In this document: piece after piece, positions 1 through 5,479 of the stretch
Numbering within the stretch: the first letter of the stretch is position 1
Layout of the letters: each line of letters opens with the position of its first letter
NCBI GenBank assembly: GCA_946478915.1
Contig: CAMLER010000385.1
Span: 1-5,479 of the forward strand
Direction of reading: 5' to 3'
Source of the DNA: an uncultured Chryseolinea sp.
GTDB taxonomy: Bacteria; Bacteroidota; Bacteroidia; Cytophagales; Cyclobacteriaceae
DNA: 5,479 nucleotides
The notes under the pieces: generated by a model
The model's input: the letters and a program-made list of their open reading frames with translations, nothing else
The model's database searches: none
What the model was told of the DNA's origin: nothing
Position numbers and translations under genes: made by a program

Positions 1-576
1 CGGGTCAATCCCCTGTTTTTTGTCCTCAATCCGAAAGATACGTGGACATTAATGATCAGGCTCGAGGGCGGAAAGGAGGCGCAAACCCTTGCGTCCCTGG
101 ACGGTCTGTACAAGCGTTTTAACCCAGGATTTACGTTCGAGTATCGTTTTCAGGATCAGGAGTATGCCCGCCAATACGAATCAGAACAAAGAGTCGCCGT
201 CCTGTCAGGATATTTCGCGGGAATGGCCATTGTCATATCGTGTTTGGGGCTTTTCGGATTGGCGGCATTTACTGCTGAAAGACGACTGAAGGAAATAGGA
301 ATTCGTAAGGCATTGGGCTCCTCCTCTACCAATATTGTTCTGCTGCTTTCCGGCGATTTTACCAAAATGGTTTTATTGTCAATAGCGCTTGGACTTCCAA
401 CCAGCTATTGGCTACTGAGCCAATGGTTGCAGCGCTTTGCGTTCCACGTGCCCCTCGAAGCATGGTATTTTGTAGCTGCCGGATTGGTGGCGCTTCTTAT
501 TGCATGGATTACCGTGGCGTCTCAGGCGATTAGAGCGGCAAGCGTAAACCCGGTAAAGTGTTTACGGACAGAGTAG
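1..576 (+). CDS. FtsX/MacB-like ABC transporter permease, C-terminal part
   Basis: Inner-membrane permease subunit of a MacB-type ABC system. The family uses ATP from a partner ATPase to move large domains mechanically rather than to pass small solutes; the substrate cannot be told here. The reading frame is open from the first base, so the gene begins outside the window and the ATG at 52 is internal. 191 residues are visible. Residues 1-60 are the end of the periplasmic domain. Membrane segments lie at about 65-88, 120-141 and 153-174. The conserved cytoplasmic loop ERRLKEIGIRKALGSS (93-108) follows the first one, and the protein ends in NPVKCLRTE, the usual end of Bacteroidota members, so the 3' end is intact. 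It converges with the copper protein gene, 36 bases away, and I see no clear hairpin terminator between them. Family call is secure; the specific role is unknown. Confidence 0.93.
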   Translation, partial: RVNPLFFVLNPKDTWTLMIRLEGGKEAQTLASLDGLYKRFNPGFTFEYRFQDQEYARQYESEQRVAVLSGYFAGMAIVISCLGLFGLAAFTAERRLKEIGIRKALGSSSTNIVLLLSGDFTKMVLLSIALGLPTSYWLLSQWLQRFAFHVPLEAWYFVAAGLVALLIAWITVASQAIRAASVNPVKCLRTE

Positions 577-612
577 CCCTTAAAGCTTTCGACGAGTCAC
601 TCCGATGAGCAA

Positions 613-951
613 TCAAACGTGCTGCTCCATCATCTTTCTGCATTCCTCGGCACAGGCCGCGCATTCTTCCGCGCATTCCTGGCAATGATCCATATCATGC
701 ATTTCGCATTCACGGGCGCATGCTTCACAGATCTCAGCGCAAGCAGAGCAGAGCAACGTCGCGTGCGAGCCGCCGATAGACATGAGTTCCGCTGCAGATC
801 TACAAACTGAGGCACATTGCCTGTCCAGCTCGATACATTTTACCATCATAGTTACGTCTTCTTCGCGCAAACATTGTGTGGCGCAATGTTCACAAGCCAA
901 TGCACAGGAAACGCATGCATCGATACAAGATTGAAATTTTTCGTGGGTCAT
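613..951 (-). CDS. Four-helix-bundle copper-binding protein (DUF326, Csp3-like)
   Basis: Small cysteine-rich protein predicted to hold many Cu(I) ions inside a four-helix bundle. Its 112 residues contain 19 cysteines: 9, 13, 16, 20, 23, 27, 39, 46, 50, 68, 71, 75, 78, 82, 90, 93, 97, 100 and 104. The spacing of three or four residues puts them on one face of each helix. Likely helices are about 3-27, 34-57, 62-84 and 88-109. Length and cysteine pattern match the Csp family, whose members store copper through thiolates in the bundle core. There is no signal peptide or Tat motif, so it should be cytosolic like Csp3 rather than exported like Csp1. The ATG at 949-951 gives the full first helix. 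The leader is A/T-rich with no Shine-Dalgarno sequence. No copper regulator or efflux pump lies beside it. Copper storage is inferred from the family; no function has been shown for this protein. Confidence 0.93.
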   Translation of the reverse strand: MTHEKFQSCIDACVSCALACEHCATQCLREEDVTMMVKCIELDRQCASVCRSAAELMSIGGSHATLLCSACAEICEACARECEMHDMDHCQECAEECAACAEECRKMMEQHV

Positions 952-997
952 TTTTTGAAAAATTTAGTTAGAAATAATTTTCTGGGTGCGAAAGCAT

Positions 998-1005
998 CAA
1001 AACTA
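998..1005 (-). promoter_or_regulatory. Candidate Bacteroidota -7 box for the copper protein gene
   Basis: On the minus strand the bases read TAGTTTTG, a perfect match to the Bacteroidota -7 consensus TAnnTTTG. It lies 46 bases upstream of the ATG at 951, a reasonable place for a promoter with a 5' leader of about 40 bases. No convincing TTG-type -33 box is found at the usual spacing, so the call is tentative. Confidence 0.27.
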
Positions 1006-1104
1006 GAAGGTCAACTTTCATGCCCTATCGCTAACAGCCGTTTTAGACAAGCAGCCCCTATCTGGAAAATCAAATGATGGAAAAATTACCACAGAATTCA
1101 GAAT

Positions 1105-1130
1105 AACAATCTACGTTAGAAAAAATTGTT
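1105..1130. repeat. Short inverted repeat in the divergent intergenic region
   Basis: AACAAT (1105-1110) and ATTGTT (1125-1130) form an inverted repeat separated by 14 bases, between the two divergent genes and upstream of the PAS gene. The size suits an operator half-site pair or a weak hairpin. In A/T-rich DNA a 6+6 match can arise by chance, so this is only a candidate. Confidence 0.18.
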
Positions 1131-1163
1131 GTTTCTTGCGTGATCTTTTTGACTCTTGGAGGG

Positions 1164-1181
1164 ATGGTTTTAAATAATTGA
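1164..1181 (+). other. Possible five-codon leader ORF overlapping the PAS start
   Basis: An ATG at 1164, directly preceded by GGAGGG (1158-1163), opens a five-codon frame reading MVLNN. Its TGA stop (1179-1181) overlaps the TTG start of the PAS gene (1178-1180). This resembles an ATGA-type junction, where a ribosome ending one frame restarts in the next. The purine run touches the ATG with no spacer, which is poor for starting there, and lies about 15 bases from the TTG, which is too far for an ideal site. Either translational coupling or a one-base sequence error joining the two frames could explain it. Confidence 0.25.
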
Positions 1182-1606
1182 GGAAGACTAAGAAAGACGT
1201 GCATAAATTTCCAATTACCGAATACAAAAAATTTTCTGAACTTCCACTAGACAAGTTTAATACATTGAAATTTTCAGTGTATATTCTGGATTTTGATTGG
1301 AACTACCTGTTTGTGAATGATTTTGCAAAAAGTATACTGGGCAAAAGAGGAGAGGGGTTGGTCGGGAAGAATATGTGGAAAGAGTTCGATGAATTACGAT
1401 ATGATCCTTCGTACAAGGAACTACGGACTAAAATGGAGAAAAGACTAACGACGAACATTGTTGTTGTTTCTCCGATCCATCGACATAGACAGAATATTAC
1501 CGGGTATGCGTTGGAAGATTGCCTGTATTTTTCTTCTTCGATCCTGCCAGACAAGGAAAACTTAATCGAGGAGCTTAGACAACAACTCTTGAAGAAAAAT
1601 AAATAA
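1178..1606 (+). CDS. Single-domain PAS-fold protein
   Basis: Small soluble protein of 142 residues made of one PAS-like domain at about 29-120. The clearest stretch is SVYILDFDWNYLFVNDFAKS (33-52), followed by LVGKNMWKEF (61-70); both fit the early strands and helices of a PAS fold. It has no kinase, GGDEF, DNA-binding or other output domain and no membrane segment. A short charged helix, about 127-141, follows and could mediate dimerisation or partner contact. PAS domains sense small ligands, cofactors or redox state, but no cofactor can be assigned here. The start is TTG at 1178, directly preceded in frame by TAA (1175-1177). The only other early candidate is GTG at 1199, which would remove seven residues and spare the PAS domain. 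The MBL hydrolase gene starts 10 bases after its stop, so the two are probably co-transcribed. Base composition looks more A/T-rich than in the copper gene. Confidence 0.82.
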   Translation: MRKTKKDVHKFPITEYKKFSELPLDKFNTLKFSVYILDFDWNYLFVNDFAKSILGKRGEGLVGKNMWKEFDELRYDPSYKELRTKMEKRLTTNIVVVSPIHRHRQNITGYALEDCLYFSSSILPDKENLIEELRQQLLKKNK

Positions 1607-1616
1607 GTTCAGTAGG

Positions 1617-2450
1617 ATGCTGTCAATTGCGTCGTTAAACTCTGGAAGCAATGGAAATTGTTATTATGTCGGCAATGACCGGGAAGCAATTTTGATTGAC
1701 GCCGGTCTTTCTAGCCGGGAGACCGATCGGCGCATGAAACGGCTGGGCCTCAATCCAAAAAAATTACAGGGCGTATTTATTACACACGAGCATAGCGATC
1801 ATATAAAAGGTCTGAGATCTCTTGTGAAGAAATACAAGATACCCGTTTACATAACAAACAAGACTGTAGAATACGGTAGGCTTAAAATTAAGGAACCTTA
1901 TCTTAAAAACTTTAATCCGTTTGTTCCGACAACGATAGGCACCTTATCCATAATTGCAGTTCCAAAATTGCACGATGCCTGCGACCCACACAGTTTTGTG
2001 GTCACCTGTAATCATGTAAACGTTGGAATCTTTACAGATACCGGATCCCCTTGTAAAAACCTTATCCACCATTTTAAACAATGTCATGCTGCATTTCTTG
2101 AATCTAACTATGATGAAAAAATGTTGGACCAGGGTAGCTATCCTTATGCTTTGAAGGACCGAATCCGAGGAGGGCGAGGTCACTTATCGAATCGACAGGC
2201 ACTGCAGTTGTTTTTAGAATATCGCCCACCTCATATGAGTCATTTATTCTTATCACATTTGTCGGAAAACAATAACAGACCGGAAATCGTGCAAAATCTT
2301 TTTAATTCTTGCGCTGGTCGAACGAAAATTGTTATTGCTTCACGTTACGAAGAAACCGAGCTCTATCATATTCAACACAACGGGTATGCTATAAGACCAT
2401 TTAGATCTGCCCTTGCCAAACCGAACGTGCAACTCTCGCTGTTCCAATAG
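1617..2450 (+). CDS. YycJ/WalJ-type MBL-fold metallo-hydrolase (putative nuclease) with clamp-binding tail
   Basis: Cytosolic metallo-beta-lactamase-fold hydrolase, 277 residues, close to the usual YycJ/WalJ length. The metal site is recognisable: THEHSDH (56-62), H119-D120 in KLHDACDP, D141 in TDTG, and the family-typical GHLSN (188-192) and HLSENNN (214-220). The N-terminal SLNSGSNGNCYYV (6-18) is also characteristic. YycJ relatives have been linked to DNA mismatch repair and nuclease activity in Gram-positive bacteria, so a nuclease acting on DNA is the likely role. The protein ends in VQLSLFQ; QLSLF (272-276) matches the beta sliding clamp-binding consensus QL(S/D)LF. At 162-166 it reads ESNYD where Firmicutes YycJ has a histidine at the fourth position. 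The ATG at 1617 gives the standard N terminus; AGTAGG just before it is too close to be a good ribosome site. The PAS gene lies 10 bases upstream. Family sure; substrate inferred. Confidence 0.93.
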   Translation: MLSIASLNSGSNGNCYYVGNDREAILIDAGLSSRETDRRMKRLGLNPKKLQGVFITHEHSDHIKGLRSLVKKYKIPVYITNKTVEYGRLKIKEPYLKNFNPFVPTTIGTLSIIAVPKLHDACDPHSFVVTCNHVNVGIFTDTGSPCKNLIHHFKQCHAAFLESNYDEKMLDQGSYPYALKDRIRGGRGHLSNRQALQLFLEYRPPHMSHLFLSHLSENNNRPEIVQNLFNSCAGRTKIVIASRYEETELYHIQHNGYAIRPFRSALAKPNVQLSLFQ

Positions 2451-2672
2451 CTAAAGTTTGGGATGACGCGCCTTGAATTCAGTTAGACGTTAGGACTCTC
2501 TCTTCTTCCAACATTTCTACATTAGTTTCCTTTTCAATCCGGAGAACGATTTCCATTTGCGAAAAATTATGCGCGATATTTTTTTTGTCTTTCTACAAGA
2601 TTCAAAGAATTTTTCCGTTCGGTATTGTGTATTTAAACTAGTACTTGTTAACCATTAAAAATTAAGTTTTCT
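2451..2672. other. Intergenic region, no convincing gene
   Basis: This 222-base A/T-rich stretch separates the MBL hydrolase from the DUF4397 lipoprotein gene and must carry the end of one transcript and the promoter of the next. An imperfect A/T hairpin followed by eight T residues (about 2561-2586) could be a weak terminator. I found no clean TAnnTTTG box before 2673. A 25-codon minus-strand frame (2479-2556) is present but is not supported as a gene. Confidence 0.5.
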
Positions 2673-3377
2673 ATGTTAAAGAATCATTTAGGTTTTAGTT
2701 GGAGCAACATGGCGCGAGTACTGTGCCTGGCTGCCCTTGTGCTGTTTATGGCATCGTGTTTGGACGATGATGATTCGCAAAATCAGGTGACACCGGTCGC
2801 TTTCGTATCCATATATCACGCATCGCCAAATGCCCCTGAGCTCGACGTTATCGTTGATGATCGTCAAGTCAATCGTCTGGATTTCACGGATTACACCGGC
2901 TATTTAAATTTCTATACCGGCGAAAGAAATTTTAGAATTAATCCGTTTAACGCTTCCAATTCTTTGATTGATACGACGATCACTTTCAATGACGGCGCAT
3001 TTTATTCCGTCTTTATTGTTAACAATCTTCCAAACGTCGAAGCACTTGCTGTCCGCGATAGCGCAGATGCGCCTGCTGAAGGTAAGGCCAAGATCAGGTT
3101 TATTAATCTTTCGCCCGACGCGGGTGCTCTAGATGTAACCGATGGAGATTCGTCACTGTTTCCGGCACGAGAATTTAAGAAACCTTCCAATTTTGTAGAA
3201 GTGGATGCAGCGCCTTCGTCGTTCGTATTAAAACCGGCTGGAGGCGCCGACGAGCTTGTAACAGTTTCGGATATCAACCTTCGCCCTGGAAAATTCTATA
3301 CGATCATTGCTCGCGGATTCGCTAATCCGCCTGCAGGAAATAACAACACCCTTAGCTTGGAAGTGATCGAGAATTAA
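2673..3377 (+). CDS. DUF4397 lipoprotein, probably surface-exposed
   Basis: Exported lipoprotein of 234 residues. A hydrophobic stretch (about 16-28) ends in the lipobox-like FMASC, with Cys29 as the lipidated residue, followed by LDDDD. An acidic run just after the cysteine acts in Bacteroidota as a lipoprotein export signal, so the mature protein probably sits on the outer face of the outer membrane. Two tandem DUF4397 repeats follow: about 43-129, with HASPNAPELDV (49-59), and about 139-232, with NLSPDAGALDV (145-155). DUF4397 is a beta-sandwich-type domain of unknown biochemical role, often found in envelope proteins. Two starts are possible: ATG at 2673, or ATG at 2709 (residue 13), which has GGAG four bases upstream and leaves a compact signal peptide. 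A strong terminator follows at 3400-3429. It seems to be a single-gene unit. Confidence 0.9.
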   Translation: MLKNHLGFSWSNMARVLCLAALVLFMASCLDDDDSQNQVTPVAFVSIYHASPNAPELDVIVDDRQVNRLDFTDYTGYLNFYTGERNFRINPFNASNSLIDTTITFNDGAFYSVFIVNNLPNVEALAVRDSADAPAEGKAKIRFINLSPDAGALDVTDGDSSLFPAREFKKPSNFVEVDAAPSSFVLKPAGGADELVTVSDINLRPGKFYTIIARGFANPPAGNNNTLSLEVIEN

Positions 3378-3399
3378 CGGACACGATATGCGCAAAATT

Positions 3400-3429
3400 A
3401 AAAGGTCTGGCAATTATCCAGACCTTTTT
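3400..3429. terminator. Bidirectional intrinsic terminator
   Basis: A perfect 11-base-pair stem, AAAAGGTCTGG (3400-3410) with CCAGACCTTTT (3418-3428), closes a 7-base loop. On the plus strand it ends in a T run, 23 bases after the lipoprotein stop. On the minus strand the complementary stem ends in TTTT followed by AATTTT, 40 bases after the cyclase stop. It should terminate both convergent transcripts. Confidence 0.9.
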
Positions 3430-3469
3430 ACTAGATAAATAGACTGACCCGGCAAATGCCACTTTAAAA

Positions 3470-4768
3470 TCACAACACCTTATAAATTTCAACGGGGTTT
3501 CCCAATCCACGAAGCATTTCTTCCCCGAGAAACTCAATGTGAATCTTTCCAGTCTCAATTTCACGATAGACCTGGCCGGATAAAAGAAGCTGACTACCAT
3601 ATTTCTTATTGAGCTGCTCTATCCTCGACGCGATAATTACCGGGGTACCGCTGATTGAAAATTGCTTCCGATTATTACTTCCGATATTTCCTGTCACGAC
3701 CATTCCGCTATGTAGTCCTATCCCAACAGTTGTGTGCGGGATGACATTTTTTTGAGCAGCGTCACGCGTCTGCTGGATTATAGCAAGACTCGCCTGAAAC
3801 GCCATGTCAGCATGGAGGACATTTTCTCCAGGAGCGCCAAAGCATGCCATAAGACCATCTCCCAGAATCTGGAATACCACTCCCTGATGTTGGTTAATAA
3901 TATCGATAACAGGCCCCAGAAACTGGTTCTGATATTCAATAACTTCATCAGCGCTATGTTTGTCCGCGAAAGCCGTAAAGTTTCGAATGTCAAGAAACAT
4001 GACAGTGGCTTCGCTTTTCTTGACTGCCCCGTTTTGTTCCATCAAAACCCGGGAAACTTCTTTCGAAACCTGCTGTCCGAAAAGAGATTCCAATTCCGTT
4101 CTTTTCTTCTTTGCATCTAGCGCCGATCTGATTCTTGCCTTGAGTTCAGAAGAGACGAACGCGGCGGCTCCGCCAGAAAATATCAGCACAACGCCTCGTA
4201 AATAGTGAGAGTTTTCTGGTGTTGAACTTGCATATCCCACCGTATAATCGACATAATTGAATCCATAGTAAGTCAGTAAAATGTACTGCAAAGCCGCGAA
4301 GCCGCCTGCAAAAATACTAACCTTAAAATCCAGGTGCAGGATGGAAAGAATTATGAACAAGAAAAAAATGAGTGCAACCGGTGAATCAAGAAATGAAAGC
4401 ATTTTCAATTCTCTCATCATGTAAAATATCATGGTGGTGGGAAAGCTCATTTCAATCATTGTGTGCAAGTACTTGAATGAAGTTGATGCATCCGACGATT
4501 TTCGGATCTTAACCTTGAGGTACTGGAGCACTAAAATCTCATAAAACAAGAACGACGCGAGTACTGCAAAAACAGTGAGAAATGCAGGTGTACCACCATA
4601 AAAATCGATCACTGATTCACGAAGGGTGAAATAATTTATTGTGACGATAATCAGAATTAGAATGAACAAAATGATCAAAAGGACCGATCGCTGAACCTCG
4701 CTTTTTATTTCCTCCACTCGCAAGGTGGAAATAACTTCGGATGAAATTCCCTCTGCTCTTTTGATCAT
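3470..4768 (-). CDS. Six-TM membrane class III adenylate/guanylate cyclase-like protein, divergent active site
   Basis: Inner-membrane nucleotidyl cyclase-like protein of 432 residues. About six membrane segments are visible: 28-46, 61-83, 104-118 (weakest), 129-146, 148-170 and 188-206. A linker helix (about 207-250, with LFGQQVSKEV at 229-238) leads into the class III cyclase domain (about 252-430). The two metal-binding aspartates are present: D260 in FLDIRNFT and D304 in ILGDGLMACFG. The transition-state arginine is R382 in ASR. By alignment to the family motifs, however, the adenine-selecting lysine is Q300, the selecting aspartate is T375 (in ISGTPVIIASRIE), and the transition-state asparagine is I378. 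It may make cAMP or cGMP unusually, weakly, or not at all. Members form dimers, with the sites at the interface. The ATG at 4768 lies 19 bases after the ABC-2 permease stop, so the two are probably co-transcribed. No Shine-Dalgarno sequence is seen. Confidence 0.93.
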   Translation of the reverse strand: MIKRAEGISSEVISTLRVEEIKSEVQRSVLLIILFILILIIVTINYFTLRESVIDFYGGTPAFLTVFAVLASFLFYEILVLQYLKVKIRKSSDASTSFKYLHTMIEMSFPTTMIFYMMRELKMLSFLDSPVALIFFLFIILSILHLDFKVSIFAGGFAALQYILLTYYGFNYVDYTVGYASSTPENSHYLRGVVLIFSGGAAAFVSSELKARIRSALDAKKKRTELESLFGQQVSKEVSRVLMEQNGAVKKSEATVMFLDIRNFTAFADKHSADEVIEYQNQFLGPVIDIINQHQGVVFQILGDGLMACFGAPGENVLHADMAFQASLAIIQQTRDAAQKNVIPHTTVGIGLHSGMVVTGNIGSNNRKQFSISGTPVIIASRIEQLNKKYGSQLLLSGQVYREIETGKIHIEFLGEEMLRGLGNPVEIYKVL

Positions 4769-4787
4769 GGAAAAGTGTTGGATGAAC

Positions 4788-5441
4788 TTACGAAGTTTTC
4801 CTATAATTTATAATTGCCCAAACGTTGAGGACAATAGCAAATGAAAGCGTTATAGCAATGTGCGGCAGAATATCCACAAGGTTGCTGCCCTTAATAATAA
4901 CCATCCTCATAACGGAAATAAGGTAGGTGACTGGATTAAGCCGTGCTACACCCTGGGCCCATGAGGGCATGCTGTCAATAGACGTAAATAGCCCCCCCAT
5001 CAGGATAAATATCATCATGAAGAAGAACATAATAAACATTGCTTGCTGCTGAGTCTCACAAAAAGTCGAGACTAAGAGCCCAAATCCCAAAACCGCTAGC
5101 AGATAAACCCAGATAAATCCGTAAAGAACCATCAGGTTTCCTTCCGGGACAATCCCATAGATAAGCCATGAAATAATAAGTCCAATGGTGAAAACGACGT
5201 TGCCCAATATCCAGAAGGGAATGAGTTTCCCTAAGATGAAATGATGCTTCCTTATTGGAGTGACATTGATTTGTTCGATGGTGCCAACCTCCTTTTCCTT
5301 TACAATGTTTAAACATGACAAAAAACCACCAACCATCGTTACCAGGATCGCCAGGATACCAGGCACCATAAATACCTTGTAGTTAAGCAATGTATTGAAC
5401 CAGTTTGAAGGGACAATTTCTATCGTTGGATTCTGAGCCAA
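4788..5441 (-). CDS. ABC-2 type transporter permease, C-terminal half, apparently disrupted at the 5' side
   Basis: Membrane subunit of an ABC-2 (YhhJ-like) exporter. The 217 visible residues hold five membrane segments, about 23-45, 68-98, 103-127, 133-155 and 194-213, with the conserved cytoplasmic motif EKEVGTIEQINVTPIR (49-64) after the first. PSNWFNTLLNYKVFMVPG (11-28) is the typical entry to this half. Full-length relatives have about 370 residues, with one more N-terminal membrane helix and a periplasmic domain, both missing here. The first possible start is a TTG at 5439-5441, without a ribosome site, and an in-frame TAA lies at 5463-5465. One other minus-strand frame stays open to the window edge, so a one-base insertion or two-base deletion near 5400-5465 would split a normal gene. 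It may therefore be a pseudogene, a sequencing error, or a short half-permease. The cyclase gene follows after 19 bases. Confidence 0.82.
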   Translation of the reverse strand: MAQNPTIEIVPSNWFNTLLNYKVFMVPGILAILVTMVGGFLSCLNIVKEKEVGTIEQINVTPIRKHHFILGKLIPFWILGNVVFTIGLIISWLIYGIVPEGNLMVLYGFIWVYLLAVLGFGLLVSTFCETQQQAMFIMFFFMMIFILMGGLFTSIDSMPSWAQGVARLNPVTYLISVMRMVIIKGSNLVDILPHIAITLSFAIVLNVWAIINYRKTS

Positions 5442-5479
5442 AGTGGGCGTTGGCCGTTTCTTTTACAGATCTTGTGTCA

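Noticed and set aside
577..612. Terminator between the convergent FtsX permease and copper protein genes
   Set aside because: Only the short palindrome AAAGCTTT is present, with no GC stem and no T run.
817..1077. Plus-strand 86-codon frame across the start of the copper protein gene
   Set aside because: It is antisense to the clear cysteine-rich gene and runs into the divergent promoter region; its protein has no recognisable pattern.
1126..1151. TTG (1126-1128) plus TCTTTTTG (1144-1151) as a promoter for the PAS gene
   Set aside because: The -7 box lacks the A of TAnnTTTG and the 15-base spacing is shorter than usual, so it is not good enough to list.
2479..2556. Minus-strand 25-codon frame starting MEIVLRIEKE in the gap after the hydrolase gene
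   Set aside because: Very short, no ribosome site, no family resemblance, and a stop codon lies only ten codons upstream of its ATG. It may be a relic but cannot be supported.
2561..2586. A/T hairpin with eight T residues as terminator of the PAS-hydrolase unit
   Set aside because: The stem is almost all A/T and contains a mismatch; such structures are common by chance in this gap. Noted only inside the intergenic entry.
3734..4120. Plus-strand 128-codon frame inside the cyclase gene
   Set aside because: It lies wholly opposite the conserved cyclase domain, whose motifs are intact on the minus strand, so it is an antisense shadow.

Overview
The window looks like a piece of a Bacteroidota chromosome, probably Cytophagales-like. 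The support is indirect. The FtsX-type permease ends in the form common in that phylum (an ERRxKEIGIRKxLG loop and an NPVKxLRTE tail). There is a lipoprotein with an acidic stretch right after its cysteine, as in surface lipoproteins of Bacteroidota. Most starts have A/T-rich leaders without a clear Shine-Dalgarno sequence, and one TAnnTTTG-type -7 box is visible. No tRNA, rRNA, insertion sequence, integrase or CRISPR array was found. The genus cannot be fixed from this sequence.

Layout, left to right. (1) 1-576 (+): the last 191 codons of a MacB/FtsX-like ABC permease. (2) 613-951 (-): a 112-residue protein with 19 cysteines, a cytosolic four-helix-bundle copper-storage protein (DUF326/Csp3-like), convergent with the permease. 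(3) 952-1177: a divergent intergenic region with a candidate promoter for the copper protein and a short leader ORF in front of the next gene. (4) 1178-1606 (+): a single-domain PAS protein with a TTG start, followed after 10 bases by (5) 1617-2450 (+): a YycJ-type metallo-beta-lactamase-fold hydrolase ending in QLSLF, a perfect match to the bacterial sliding-clamp-binding motif. (6) 2451-2672: a 222-base A/T-rich gap with no convincing gene. (7) 2673-3377 (+): a lipoprotein with two DUF4397 repeats. (8) 3400-3429: a strong hairpin that can terminate transcription from both sides. (9) 3470-4768 (-): a membrane-anchored class III nucleotidyl cyclase with about six N-terminal membrane segments. 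It keeps both metal-binding aspartates but has lost the usual base-selecting residues and the transition-state asparagine. (10) 4788-5441 (-): the C-terminal half of an ABC-2 type permease, only 19 bases upstream of the cyclase, with an in-frame stop close upstream that suggests a frameshift.

Transcription units inferred from spacing: PAS + MBL hydrolase (+ strand), and ABC-2 permease + cyclase (- strand). The copper protein and the DUF4397 lipoprotein appear to stand alone. The first unit may join a small sensor fold to a DNA-repair-type nuclease, and the second joins an exporter subunit to a membrane cyclase; both links are inferences from position only. I did not find a clearly new multi-gene system. 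The points most worth a second look are the altered cyclase active site, the clamp-binding tail on the hydrolase, and the broken start of the ABC-2 permease.
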